From positions 1-58,223 of the forward strand of contig NZ_BMUG01000021.1 in NCBI RefSeq assembly GCF_014650075.1: a stretch of 58,223 nt of DNA, read 5' to 3'. Numbering within the stretch: position 1 is the stretch's first letter; every line of letters starts with the position of its first letter. Below are positions 8,238 through 16,519 of this stretch, piece by piece. The notes under the pieces are model-generated. The model was given only the letters and a program-made list of their open reading frames with translations. It was not told the DNA's origin and ran no database searches. This DNA is from Streptomyces microflavus (GTDB lineage Bacteria; Actinomycetota; Actinomycetes; Streptomycetales; Streptomycetaceae). Made by a program: the position numbers and the translations under genes.

Positions 8238-9047
8238 GTGAGTGTGCTCGACGAGATCATCGACGGCGTTCGCGCCGACCTCGCGGAGCGGCAGGCGCGC
8301 GTCAGCCTCGACGAGCTGAAGGAGCGCGCGGCCCGCGCTCCCCAGGCCAAGGACGGAGTCGCCGCCCTGCGCGGCGAGGGCGTCACCGTCATCTGCGAGG
8401 TCAAGCGCTCGTCCCCGTCCAAGGGGGCCCTTGCCGCCATCGCGGACCCCGCCGCGCTCGCCGCGGACTACGAGGCGGGCGGCGCGTCCGTCATCTCGGT
8501 CCTCACCGAGGAGCGCCGCTTCGGCGGCTCGCTCGCCGACCTGGAGGCCGTCCGCGCCAAGGTCGACACCCCGATCCTGCGCAAGGACTTCATCGTCACC
8601 TCGTACCAGCTGTGGGAGGCCCGCGCGTACGGCGCCGACCTCGCCCTGCTGATCGTCGCCGCCCTCGACCAGGAGGCCCTCGTCTCCCTGATCGAGCGCG
8701 CCGAGTCGATCGGGCTCACCCCGCTCGTCGAGGCGCACGACGAGGAGGAGGCCGAGCGCGCCGTGGACGCCGGAGCCAAGATCATCGGTGTCAACGCGCG
8801 CAACCTCAAGGACCTCAAGGTCGACCGCTCCACCTTCGAGCGCGTCGCCCCCGAGATCCCCGACCACATCGTCAAGGTCGCCGAGTCCGGCGTCCGGGGC
8901 CCGCACGACCTGATCGCGTACGCCAACGCCGGCGCCGACGCCGTCCTGGTCGGCGAGTCCCTGGTCACCGGCCGCGACCCGCGCGCCGCCGTCGCCGACC
9001 TGGTCGCCGCGGGCGCCCACCCGGCGCTCCGCCACGGCCGCGGCTGA
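8238..9047 (+). CDS. trpC: Indole-3-glycerol phosphate synthase
   Basis: TrpC cyclises carboxyphenylamino-deoxyribulose phosphate to indole-3-glycerol phosphate, using a cytoplasmic TIM-barrel enzyme. The 269-residue protein contains ICEVKRSSPSKG (catalytic Lys and the SPS phosphate contact), DFIVTSYQLWEARAYGAD (second catalytic Lys region), LTPLVEAHDEEE, IGVNARNLKDLKVD and VAESGVRGPHD. The start is GTG 8238, with GGAAGGGGG at 8221-8229. It leads the unit trpC-trpM-trpB-trpA, which is separate from trpE upstream; trpD and trpF are not in the window. Confidence 0.97.
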   Translation: MSVLDEIIDGVRADLAERQARVSLDELKERAARAPQAKDGVAALRGEGVTVICEVKRSSPSKGALAAIADPAALAADYEAGGASVISVLTEERRFGGSLADLEAVRAKVDTPILRKDFIVTSYQLWEARAYGADLALLIVAALDQEALVSLIERAESIGLTPLVEAHDEEEAERAVDAGAKIIGVNARNLKDLKVDRSTFERVAPEIPDHIVKVAESGVRGPHDLIAYANAGADAVLVGESLVTGRDPRAAVADLVAAGAHPALRHGRG

Positions 9048-9064
9048 CCGGGAGACCGACGACC

Positions 9065-9277
9065 ATGACCGAGCGTCCCGTGCCCCGCACCCGGCCGGGC
9101 CTGCGCCCCGCCGGGGCCCCGGCCCGGGACCCGCACGCCCCGCTGGCGCGCGGCTGCCGCCCTCGTGGCTGCCGCGCCCCCGCCCGGCGTGTGCACGGCC
9201 GGCGAGTGCGGTACGTGATCGGTGACGAGCCCGGCCAGGTGAACGGGATGCGATGGCGCCCGGGGTCCGCGCTGTAG
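9065..9277 (+). CDS. trpM: TrpM-like small basic protein between trpC and trpB
   Basis: A 70-residue, strongly Arg/Pro-rich protein sitting 17 bp after trpC and 139 bp before trpB. The core (about residues 27-67) reads PLARGCRPRGCRAPARRVHG followed by RRVRYVIGDEPGQVNGMRWR. It carries two closely spaced Cys residues and is far better ordered than a random GC-rich frame. Streptomyces coelicolor has a small gene, trpM, at the same place; its product has been reported to modulate tryptophan biosynthesis and differentiation. I assign it by position, size and remembered sequence character. The start is ATG 9065. The mechanism is not evident from sequence. Confidence 0.8.
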   Translation: MTERPVPRTRPGLRPAGAPARDPHAPLARGCRPRGCRAPARRVHGRRVRYVIGDEPGQVNGMRWRPGSAL

Positions 9278-9416
9278 GCGAGCCCCGGCCGACGTACCGC
9301 AGTACCCCCTTCTCGTACGTACGACCGCACCGCCGAGACCCATGCCGGTCCCGGTGGCGCTCCGCTCTCGGCGCATACGGTGAACCCACCCGTTGCCATG
9401 CCAAGGAGCACGTCGC

Positions 9417-10703
9417 ATGACGTCCGAATTCTTCATCCCGGACCCCGAGGGTCTGATCCCCAGCGCCGAGGGCTACTTCGGCGCGTACGGCGGCAAGTTC
9501 ATCCCGGAGGCGCTCGTCGCCGCCGTGGACGAGGTCGCCGTCGAGTACGACAAGGCCAAGTCCGACCCGGCCTTCGCCGCCGAGCTCAACGAGCTCATGG
9601 TCAACTACACCGGCCGGCCCAGCGCGCTGACCGAGGTCCCGCGCTTCGCCGAGCACGCGGGCGGCGCCCGGATCTTCCTCAAGCGCGAGGACCTGAACCA
9701 CACCGGCTCGCACAAGATCAACAACGTGCTCGGCCAGGCGCTGCTCACCAAGCGCATGGGCAAGACCCGGGTCATCGCCGAGACCGGAGCCGGTCAGCAC
9801 GGCGTCGCCACCGCGACCGCCTGCGCCCTCTTCGGCCTCGACTGCACCATCTACATGGGCGAGATCGACACCGAGCGCCAGGCGCTGAACGTGGCGCGGA
9901 TGCGGATGCTCGGCGCCGAGGTCGTCGCCGTGAAGTCCGGCTCGCGGACCCTGAAGGACGCCATCAACGAGGCGTTCCGCGACTGGGTCGCCAACGTGGA
10001 CCGTACGCACTACCTCTTCGGTACGGTCGCGGGCCCGCACCCCTTGCCGGCGATGGTCCGCGACTTCCACCGGGTCATCGGCGTCGAGGCCCGCCGCCAG
10101 CTCCTGGAGCGCGCCGGCCGCCTCCCCGACGCGGCGGTCGCCTGCGTCGGCGGCGGCTCCAACGCCATCGGCCTCTTCCACGCCTTCATCCCGGACGCCG
10201 GGGTCCGCCTGGTGGGCTGCGAGCCCGCCGGGCACGGTGTGGAGACCGGTGAGCACGCGGCGACCCTGACCGCGGGCGAGCCCGGCATCCTGCACGGCTC
10301 GCGCTCCTACGTCCTCCAGGACGACGAGGGCCAGATCACCGAGCCGTACTCCATCTCGGCCGGGCTGGACTACCCGGGCATCGGCCCGGAGCACTCCTAC
10401 CTCAAGGACATCGGGCGCGGCGAGTACCGCGCGGTCACCGACGACGCGGCCATGCAGGCCCTGCGCCTGCTCTCCCGCACCGAGGGCATCATCCCGGCCA
10501 TCGAGAGCGCCCACGCGCTCGCCGGTGCGCTGGACCTCGGCAAGGAGCTCGGCAAGGACGGGCTGATCCTCATCAACCTGTCCGGGCGCGGCGACAAGGA
10601 CATGGACACCGCCGCCCGCTACTTCGGGCTCTACGACACCGACGCCGCCGTCGAGGCGGACGCGGACAGCGACCGCGCCGAGATCGAGGGGGACGCCAAG
10701 TGA
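9417..10703 (+). CDS. trpB: Tryptophan synthase beta chain
   Basis: TrpB condenses indole with L-serine to give L-tryptophan, as a PLP enzyme in the alpha2-beta2 complex with TrpA. The 428-residue protein has AYGGKFIPEAL at the N-terminus, LKREDLNHTGSHKINN with the PLP-binding Lys100, AETGAGQHGVATATA containing the catalytic Glu, and the phosphate-binding loop GGGSNAIG. It ends in NLSGRGDKDMDTA. ATG 9417 is preceded by AAGGAG at 9403-9408; an in-frame ATG at 9393 lacks such a site. Its stop overlaps the trpA start (GTGA), indicating translational coupling. Confidence 0.97.
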   Translation: MTSEFFIPDPEGLIPSAEGYFGAYGGKFIPEALVAAVDEVAVEYDKAKSDPAFAAELNELMVNYTGRPSALTEVPRFAEHAGGARIFLKREDLNHTGSHKINNVLGQALLTKRMGKTRVIAETGAGQHGVATATACALFGLDCTIYMGEIDTERQALNVARMRMLGAEVVAVKSGSRTLKDAINEAFRDWVANVDRTHYLFGTVAGPHPLPAMVRDFHRVIGVEARRQLLERAGRLPDAAVACVGGGSNAIGLFHAFIPDAGVRLVGCEPAGHGVETGEHAATLTAGEPGILHGSRSYVLQDDEGQITEPYSISAGLDYPGIGPEHSYLKDIGRGEYRAVTDDAAMQALRLLSRTEGIIPAIESAHALAGALDLGKELGKDGLILINLSGRGDKDMDTAARYFGLYDTDAAVEADADSDRAEIEGDAK

Positions 10704-11512
10704 GCGGCAACATCGAGCTGTTGAACACCACCCTCGCCGCCGCCAAGGCGGAGGACCGGGCGGCGCTCATCGCCTACCTGCCGGCCGGCTTCCCGACCGT
10801 CGACGGCGGCATCGAGGCGGTCAAGGCCGTCATCGCGGGCGGCGCCGACGTGGTGGAGGTCGGGCTCCCGCACAGCGACCCGGTCCTCGACGGGCCGGTC
10901 ATCCAGACCGCCGACGACATCGCCCTGCGCGGCGGCGTCCGCATCGCCGACGTGATGCGCACGGTCCGCGAGGCGTACGAGGCCACCGGGGTCCCGATCC
11001 TGGTCATGACGTACTGGAACCCCATCGACCGGTACGGCGTCGAGCGCTTCACCGCCGAACTGGCCGAGGCGGGCGGCGCCGGGTGCATCCTGCCCGACCT
11101 GCCGGTCCAGGAGTCCGCGCTGTGGCGCGAGCACGCCGACAAGCACGGCCTCGCCACCGTGTTCGTCGTCGCCCCCAGCAGCCAGGACGCCCGCCTCGCC
11201 ACCATCACGGCAGCGGGCAGCGGCTTCGTCTACGCCGCGTCCCTGATGGGCGTCACCGGCACCCGCGCCTCCGTCGGCGCCCAGGCCCAGGAGCTGGTGG
11301 GACGCACCCGCGCCACCACCGACCTGCCGGTCTGCGTCGGCCTCGGCGTCTCCAACGCCGGGCAGGCCGCCGAGGTCGCCGGATTCGCCGACGGCGTCAT
11401 CGTCGGCTCGGCCTTCGTCAAGGCCATGCTGGACGCCCCCGACGAGGCCGCCGGTCTCGACGCCGTCCGCTCGCTGGCGGGCGAGCTGGCGCAGGGCGTT
11501 CGAAAGCGGTGA
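10700..11512 (+). CDS. trpA: Tryptophan synthase alpha chain
   Basis: TrpA splits indole-3-glycerol phosphate into glyceraldehyde 3-phosphate and indole, which is channelled to TrpB. The 270-residue TIM barrel has VVEVGLPHSDPVLDGPVIQ, giving the catalytic pair Glu53 and Asp64, then CILPDLPVQE, FVYAASLMGVTGTR and VGLGVSNAGQ. The GTG at 10700 overlaps the trpB stop by 4 bp. A near-perfect palindrome covers the stop codon, and a strong terminator follows 32 bp later. Confidence 0.97.
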   Translation: MSGNIELLNTTLAAAKAEDRAALIAYLPAGFPTVDGGIEAVKAVIAGGADVVEVGLPHSDPVLDGPVIQTADDIALRGGVRIADVMRTVREAYEATGVPILVMTYWNPIDRYGVERFTAELAEAGGAGCILPDLPVQESALWREHADKHGLATVFVVAPSSQDARLATITAAGSGFVYAASLMGVTGTRASVGAQAQELVGRTRATTDLPVCVGLGVSNAGQAAEVAGFADGVIVGSAFVKAMLDAPDEAAGLDAVRSLAGELAQGVRKR

Positions 11513-11544
11513 CCTTCGAAGTCACCTGAATGGGTGGAATATGG

Positions 11545-11574
11545 ACCGGGGAGGCGCGTACGTGCCTCCCCGGT
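11545..11574 (+). terminator. Terminator of the trpC-M-B-A unit
   Basis: A perfect 11-bp stem (ACCGGGGAGGC / GCCTCCCCGGT) with an 8-base loop, followed by TCGTTG. It overlaps an alternative ATG (11541) of the next gene and so argues against that start. Confidence 0.8.
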
Positions 11575-11588
11575 TCGTTGCTGCGGGT

Positions 11589-12416
11589 GTGAGCGACAAG
11601 AACCCTGAGGGAAACCGAAGTGCGCGTGAGCGCCTGGCCCAGCAGCGCGAGCGGGAGAAGGGCCGCGAGAAGCGCCGCCGTACGCTGATCGTCTCCTCGG
11701 CCGTGGTCGGCGTCCTGGCGCTGGCCGCCGTGGTCGGCCTGATCGCGGCCAACGTGGGCAAGGACGGCGGCAGCGACAGCGCGTCCGGCCCCGCCATCAC
11801 CCCGTCCGGAGCGACCGGCGAGGACTCCCTGACCCTCCCGGTCGGCGCCTCCGACGCCCCGTCCACGCTCACGATCTGGGAGGACTTCCGCTGCCCGGTC
11901 TGCGCCCAGTTCGAGAACGCCTTCCGGGACACCATCACGGAGCTGGTCGAGGCGGGCCAGCTCAAGGTGGACTACCACCTGGCCACGATCATCGACGGCA
12001 ACCTCGGCGGCAAGGGCTCGCTGCGCGCCGCCAACGCCGCCGCCTGCGCCCAGGACGTCGGCAAGTTCGCCCCGTACCACGACGTCCTCTTCCGCAACCA
12101 GCCTCCCGAGCCCGACGACGCCTTCGCCAAGAACAGCCGGCTGATCGAGCTGGCCGGGGAGGTCGAGGGGCTCGACACGCCGGGATTCCGCAGCTGTGTG
12201 GAGGGTGGCGAGCACGACAGCTGGGTCCAGAAGTCCGACACCGCGTTCCGTGAGGGCGGCTTCCAGGGCACCCCGACGGCGCTGCTCAACGGAGAGTCGG
12301 TCTTCCCGAAGAAGGGCGACGAGCAGATCTCCGTGGAGAACCTGAAGAAGTGGGTCATGGAGGCCAACAAGGGCAAGAAGCCGGGTACCGCCACCCCGTC
12401 CGCGCCCGCTTCCTGA
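11589..12416 (+). CDS. Membrane-anchored DsbA/thioredoxin-fold protein
   Basis: A 275-residue extracytoplasmic thiol protein. It has a highly charged N-terminus (residues 8-31), one membrane segment (about 32-54) and a thioredoxin_4/DsbA-like domain starting with LTIWEDFRCPVCAQFE. The redox motif is CPVC at 102-105. The later GGFQGTPTALLNGE holds the cis-proline expected of the fold. It probably catalyses thiol-disulfide exchange outside the membrane, next to lgt, which also serves envelope proteins. GTG 11589 was chosen because the in-frame ATG 11541 lies at the edge of the trpA terminator. The Shine-Dalgarno is weak. Confidence 0.88.
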   Translation: MSDKNPEGNRSARERLAQQREREKGREKRRRTLIVSSAVVGVLALAAVVGLIAANVGKDGGSDSASGPAITPSGATGEDSLTLPVGASDAPSTLTIWEDFRCPVCAQFENAFRDTITELVEAGQLKVDYHLATIIDGNLGGKGSLRAANAAACAQDVGKFAPYHDVLFRNQPPEPDDAFAKNSRLIELAGEVEGLDTPGFRSCVEGGEHDSWVQKSDTAFREGGFQGTPTALLNGESVFPKKGDEQISVENLKKWVMEANKGKKPGTATPSAPAS

Positions 12417-12495
12417 CGGGGTCCGGGGAAGTCCCGGAAGGGCGGGTGTACGGGCCCGTGACCGTGCCCTCGTTACCCAGACGTTGCCGGGCGGC

Positions 12496-12526
12496 TTGCC
12501 GTACCCACCGCCCGGCAGGGTAGCGT
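12496..12526 (+). promoter_or_regulatory. Candidate promoter of lgt
   Basis: TTGCCG (12496-12501) and TAGCGT (12521-12526) are separated by 19 bp and lie 10 bases before the lgt ATG. This would give a very short leader. Confidence 0.45.
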
Positions 12527-12536
12527 CGACCTCGTC

Positions 12537-13511
12537 ATGAACCTTGCCTCCATTCCCAGCCCGTCGACCGGCGTGATCGAGCTCGGCCCGATCCCGCTTC
12601 GCGGCTACGCGTTCTGCATCATCATCGGTGTCTTCGTCGCCGTCTGGATCGGCAACAAGCGCTGGGTCGCCCGTGGCGGCAAAGCCGGCATCGTCGCCGA
12701 CATCGCCGTCTGGGCCGTGCCCTTCGGTCTCGTCGGCGGCCGGCTCTACCACGTGATCACCGACTACCAGCTCTACTTCAGCGACGGCCAGAACTGGGTC
12801 GACGCCTTCAAGATCTGGGAGGGCGGCCTCGGTATCTGGGGCGCGATCGCCTTCGGTGCCGTCGGCGCCTGGATCGGCTGCCGCCGCCGGGGTATCCCGC
12901 TGCCCGCCTGGGCGGACGCGCTGGCCCCCGGTATCGCCATCGCCCAGGCCATCGGCCGCTGGGGCAACTGGTTCAACCAGGAGCTGTACGGCAAGCCGAC
13001 CGACCTTCCCTGGGCGCTGGAGATCAGCGAGGGCCCGAACCGGGTCGCCGGGACGTACCACCCGACCTTCCTCTACGAGTCGCTCTGGTGCATCGGCGTC
13101 GCGCTGCTGGTCATCTGGGCCGACCGTCGCTTCAAGCTCGGCCACGGACGGGCGTTCGCGCTGTACGTCGCGGCCTACTGCGCGGGGCGCGGCTGGATCG
13201 AGTACATGCGGGTCGACGAGGCCCACCACATCCTCGGCCTGCGGCTGAACGTGTGGACCGCGATCATCGTCTTCGTCCTCGCCGTCGTCTACATCGTGAT
13301 CTCCGCGAAGCTCCGCCCGGGCCGCGAGGAGATCGTGGAGCCGGACAAGGACGCCGAGGCCGCGAAGAAGGACGACGCGGACGGCACGGACGCCACCGAG
13401 AAGGACGGCGACCCGCTGAAGAAGGACACGGCGGACACCGAAACCCCGGGCACCCCGGCCGAGGACACCGCGGCCGAGAGCGCCGCCCCCGAGGCAGCCG
13501 ACAAGAGCTGA
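12537..13511 (+). CDS. lgt: Prolipoprotein diacylglyceryl transferase
   Basis: Lgt transfers a diacylglyceryl group from phosphatidylglycerol to the lipobox Cys of prolipoproteins at the membrane. The 324-residue protein has about seven hydrophobic helices. The family signature GRWGNWFNQELYG is at residues 140-152, with a preceding PFGLVGGRLYHV. LRGYAFCIIIGV near residue 21 is the typical N-terminal helix. The last 60 residues form an acidic and basic Asp/Lys/Thr/Glu-rich cytoplasmic tail, common in Streptomyces Lgt. The start is ATG 12537. The gene ends at a long bidirectional terminator shared with the convergent citE-like gene. Confidence 0.96.
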   Translation: MNLASIPSPSTGVIELGPIPLRGYAFCIIIGVFVAVWIGNKRWVARGGKAGIVADIAVWAVPFGLVGGRLYHVITDYQLYFSDGQNWVDAFKIWEGGLGIWGAIAFGAVGAWIGCRRRGIPLPAWADALAPGIAIAQAIGRWGNWFNQELYGKPTDLPWALEISEGPNRVAGTYHPTFLYESLWCIGVALLVIWADRRFKLGHGRAFALYVAAYCAGRGWIEYMRVDEAHHILGLRLNVWTAIIVFVLAVVYIVISAKLRPGREEIVEPDKDAEAAKKDDADGTDATEKDGDPLKKDTADTETPGTPAEDTAAESAAPEAADKS

Positions 13512-13549
13512 CCGCTCGCGCCCGGCAGTACGGCGCCCCCGCATTCCCC

Positions 13550-13595
13550 CGATCGCCGGGCGGACCTGAGAAACCTCAGGACCGCCCGGCGATCG
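13550..13595. terminator. Bidirectional terminator between lgt and the citE-like gene
   Basis: Two 21-base arms (13550-13570 and 13575-13595) pair with one mismatch around the loop AAAC. The minus-strand gene's stop codon (13576-13578) and last codons are inside the right arm, so the hairpin is partly coding. Confidence 0.88.
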
Positions 13596-14442
13596 CCAGT
13601 GTGCGGCGGGCCGAGGCCACCACCGCCGCGTCCACGAACCGGCCGTCCGGCAGCGCCAGCGCCCCCGCCTCCACCGCCGACGCCGCGACGATCTCCTCGG
13701 CCGCCTCGATCTCCCGGTCCGTCGGCCGGAACGCCCGCTCGATCACCTCCAGCTGACGCGGATGGATCGCCGCCCGGCCCAGCAGCCCGAGCCCCCGCCC
13801 CCGTACGCACGAGGTCCACAGCCCGTCCAGGTCGCGGACGTCCGGGAAGACCGACTGGGCGGGCGGCGGCAGTGCGGCCGCCCGGGCCGCCACCACGAGC
13901 CGGCTGCGCGACCAGTCGAGCCCGCTGTCCTCCCGTACGCCGAGATCGGCCCGCAGGTCCGCCTCGCCCAGCGCGATGCCCCGGACGGCGGGGTCGGCCG
14001 AGGCGATCGAGTACGCGTGCTCCAGGGCGAGCGCCGACTCCAGCAGCGGGTAGAGCGGTACGCCGGGGGCCACGGCCGCCACATGGTGCACGGAGACGGC
14101 ATGGGTGATCTTGGGCAGCCGAAAACCGGCGAGGCCCGGCAGCCCCATCAGCGCCCGGATGTCGTCCTCGCCGTGCACCCGGACATGGACCGGTACGGCA
14201 TCGGGGGAGGCGGCCTGCGGGTCGGCGAGGAGTTCGGCGGTGGCCGAGCGTGCGTACTCCTTGCGGTCGGGGGCGACCGCGTCCTCCAGGTCGACGATCA
14301 CCACGTCCGCCCCGCAGCCGAGCGCCTTGGCCACCACCTCCGGTCGGTCCCCGGGGACGTACAGCCAGGTCAGCGGGGGCCGGCCGACCGGCGGAGGAGG
14401 TCCCTCCGGCAGCGGCGGGCCCGGGATCGGCCGGCCGGTCAC
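13576..14442 (-). CDS. HpcH/HpaI aldolase/citrate lyase family (CitE-like) CoA-ester lyase
   Basis: Predicted to cleave a 3-hydroxyacyl-CoA dicarboxylate such as malyl- or citramalyl-CoA, using magnesium. The 288-residue TIM barrel shows LTWLYVPGDRPEVVAKAL, DVVIVDLEDAVAPDRK (acidic metal site) and YPLLESALALEHAYSIA with the metal-binding Glu. The substrate cannot be read from the sequence. GTG 14442 overlaps the stop of the CoA-transferase gene (GTGA). It is the last gene of the seven-gene operon. A class III CoA-transferase next to a CitE-like lyase suggests that an acid is activated as a CoA ester and then cleaved. Confidence 0.85.
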   Translation of the reverse strand: MTGRPIPGPPLPEGPPPPVGRPPLTWLYVPGDRPEVVAKALGCGADVVIVDLEDAVAPDRKEYARSATAELLADPQAASPDAVPVHVRVHGEDDIRALMGLPGLAGFRLPKITHAVSVHHVAAVAPGVPLYPLLESALALEHAYSIASADPAVRGIALGEADLRADLGVREDSGLDWSRSRLVVAARAAALPPPAQSVFPDVRDLDGLWTSCVRGRGLGLLGRAAIHPRQLEVIERAFRPTDREIEAAEEIVAASAVEAGALALPDGRFVDAAVVASARRTLAIAGRS

Positions 14443-15638
14443 AGCGCCCCCTGGTCCCGCAGCGCCGCGATCCGGGTCTCCGGGAGGCCGAGCCCGGCCA
14501 GGATCTCCTCGGTGTCCGCGCCGTGCGGGCGCCCCGCCCACCGGATCCCGCCCGGGGTCCCGGAGAGCCGGAAGAGGACGTTCTGCATCCGCAGCGGGCC
14601 CAGCTCCGGATCGTCGACCTCGGCGAGGGTGCCCAGGGCCCGGTACTGCGGGTCCTCCATCACCTCCCGTACGTCATGGATCGGCGCCACGGCCGCCTCC
14701 GCCTTCTCGAAACCGTTGAGGACTTCCTCCCGGCTGTGGCGGGAGATCCAGTGGCCGACCGCCCCGTCCAGCTCCTCGGTGTGCTCGGCCCGGGTGGTGC
14801 CCGCGCCGAACCAGGGCTCGTCGATCAGGTCCGGGCGGCCGACCAGCCGCATCACCCGCTCGGCGACGGACTGCGCGGAGGTGGAGACCGCGACCCAGTG
14901 GCCGTCGGCGGTGCGGTAGGTGTTGCGCGGCGCGTTGTTGCGGGAGCGGTTGCCGGTGCGCGGCTGGACGTAGCCGAGCTGGTCGTACCAGAGCGGCTGC
15001 GGGCCCAGCACGGTCAGGATCGGCTCGATGATCGCCAGGTCCACCACCTGCCCCTCGCCCGTCTTCTCCCGTCCGGCGAGCGCGGCCATCACCGCGTACG
15101 CCGTGGCCAGCGCCGCGATGGAGTCGGCCAGCCCGAACGGCGGCAGCGTCGGCGGCCCGTCCGGCTCCCCGGTGATCGCCGCGAACCCGCTCATCGCCTC
15201 GGCCAGCGTGCCGAACCCGGGCCGGTGCGCGTACGGGCCGAACTGCCCGAAACCGGTGACCCGGGCCAGCACCAGCCGCGGGTTGACGGCGTGCAGCTCC
15301 TCGGGGCCGAGACCCCAGCGCTCCAGGGTCCCCGGCCGGAAGTTCTCGACGATCACATCGGTCTCGGCGGCCAGCTGGAGGAGGACGTCCCGGCCACCCG
15401 GGGCGGACAGGTCCAGCGTCAGGTTGCGCTTGTTGCGGCCGAGCAGCTTCCACCACAGCCCGATGCCGTCCTTGGCGGGGCCGTGCCCGCGCGAGGGGTC
15501 CGGTTTACGGGGGTGCTCGACCTTGATCACATCGGCGCCGAAGTCCCCGAGCATGGTGGCGGCGAGCGGTCCGGCGAAGAGGGTGGCGAGGTCGATGACC
15601 TTCAGCCCGGTCAGGGGTCCGGCTTCCGTGCTGGTCAT
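14439..15638 (-). CDS. CaiB/BaiF (class III) CoA-transferase family protein
   Basis: Predicted to move CoA between carboxylic acids through an aspartyl-CoA intermediate. The 399-residue protein has the usual length and the family's opening LTGLKVIDLATLFAGPLAA, then GADVIKVEHPRKPDPSRGHG, KRNLTLDLSAPGGRDVLLQL and VIVENFRPGTLERWGLGPEE. The catalytic Asp region is SGFAAITGEPDGPPTLPP followed by GLADSIAALATAYAV. It overlaps both neighbours by 4 bp. Its partner is probably the lyase downstream; the acid handled is unknown. Confidence 0.9.
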   Translation of the reverse strand: MTSTEAGPLTGLKVIDLATLFAGPLAATMLGDFGADVIKVEHPRKPDPSRGHGPAKDGIGLWWKLLGRNKRNLTLDLSAPGGRDVLLQLAAETDVIVENFRPGTLERWGLGPEELHAVNPRLVLARVTGFGQFGPYAHRPGFGTLAEAMSGFAAITGEPDGPPTLPPFGLADSIAALATAYAVMAALAGREKTGEGQVVDLAIIEPILTVLGPQPLWYDQLGYVQPRTGNRSRNNAPRNTYRTADGHWVAVSTSAQSVAERVMRLVGRPDLIDEPWFGAGTTRAEHTEELDGAVGHWISRHSREEVLNGFEKAEAAVAPIHDVREVMEDPQYRALGTLAEVDDPELGPLRMQNVLFRLSGTPGGIRWAGRPHGADTEEILAGLGLPETRIAALRDQGAL

Positions 15639-16519
15639 GCTGCCTCGATCTCGCTGCGGTACGGCATGGACGTGGAGGCGCCGGGCTTCTGGACGCAGAG
15701 CGCGGCGGCCGACGAGGCGAAGGCCAGCGCCTTGGCCACGGGACGGCCCTCCCCGAGCGCCACCGCCAGTGCCCCGACGAAGGTGTCCCCGGCCCCGGTC
15801 GTGTCGACGGCCCGCACCTCGGGCGCCTCGAACAGCACGGGCTCGCCGCCCCGGGCCGCGTACAGGGAGCCCCTCGCACCGAGCGTGATGATCACCTCGG
15901 GCACCTGTCGGAGCAGGATCTGCGCGGCCGCGTGCGGTTCGGCCTGGCCGGAGAGTTCGGCGGCCTCGTGCTCGTTGGGGACCAACAGGTCGATGTGGTC
16001 CCAGAGTTCCTCGGGCAGCGGCTGTACGGGGGAGGGGGTGAGGATGGTCCGTACGCCCTGGGCCCTGGCTGCTCGGGCGCCCTCCACGACGGCGGAGAGC
16101 GGGAGTTCGAGCTGCATGAGCAGCAGGTCGGCGGCGGCGATCGCCGCGATCTCCCCGGGGCCGAGCGCGGTGACGGTGCCGTTGGCGCCGGGGATCACCA
16201 CGATGGCGTTGGACCCGGAGTCGTCCACCACGATGTGCGCGGTGCCGCTGGGGCCCTCGGCGGTGTGCAGCAGGTCGGTGTCCACCCCGGCGTGTTCGAG
16301 GCCGTCACGCAACTGCGTGCCGTACACGTCGTCGCCGACCGCGCCGATCATCGCCACCTCCCCGCCCGCGCGGGCGGCGGCGACGGCCTGGTTGGCGCCC
16401 TTGCCGCCGGGGATGGTCCGGAACTCCCGGCCGGTGACGGTCTCCCCGCGTTCCGGGGCGCGGGCGGTGTAGGCGACGAGGTCCATGTTGGTGCTGCCGA
16501 GCACGGCGATACGGGTCAT
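15635..16519 (-). CDS. PfkB-family sugar kinase, ribokinase-like
   Basis: Predicted to phosphorylate a ribose-like sugar with ATP in the cytoplasm. The 294-residue protein carries both PfkB signatures: GGKGANQAVAAARAGG near residues 38-53, and DTTGAGDTFVGALA near 245-258 with the catalytic Asp of GAGD. The opening AVLGSTNMDLVAYTARAPERG matches ribokinases. The start ATG 16519 overlaps the stop of the upstream ADP-ribosylglycohydrolase gene by 4 bp (ATGA), and the stop overlaps the CoA-transferase start. In E. coli the yegU/yegV pair likewise couples such a hydrolase to a PfkB kinase, so a role in using released ribose is plausible. Confidence 0.9.
   Translation of the reverse strand: MTRIAVLGSTNMDLVAYTARAPERGETVTGREFRTIPGGKGANQAVAAARAGGEVAMIGAVGDDVYGTQLRDGLEHAGVDTDLLHTAEGPSGTAHIVVDDSGSNAIVVIPGANGTVTALGPGEIAAIAAADLLLMQLELPLSAVVEGARAARAQGVRTILTPSPVQPLPEELWDHIDLLVPNEHEAAELSGQAEPHAAAQILLRQVPEVIITLGARGSLYAARGGEPVLFEAPEVRAVDTTGAGDTFVGALAVALGEGRPVAKALAFASSAAALCVQKPGASTSMPYRSEIEAA

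Noticed and set aside
9278..9416. Attenuator leader peptide before trpB
   Set aside because: No short ORF with adjacent Trp codons and no convincing competing hairpins are visible in these 139 bases.
11541..11588. ATG 11541 as start of the DsbA-like gene
   Set aside because: It is at the edge of the trpA terminator hairpin and adds residues with no family character. GTG 11589 gives the usual charged N-terminus.
12422..12438. Hairpin TCCGGG/CCCGGA after the DsbA-like gene as a terminator
   Set aside because: The stem is only 6 bp with no U-run, which is expected by chance in such GC-rich DNA.
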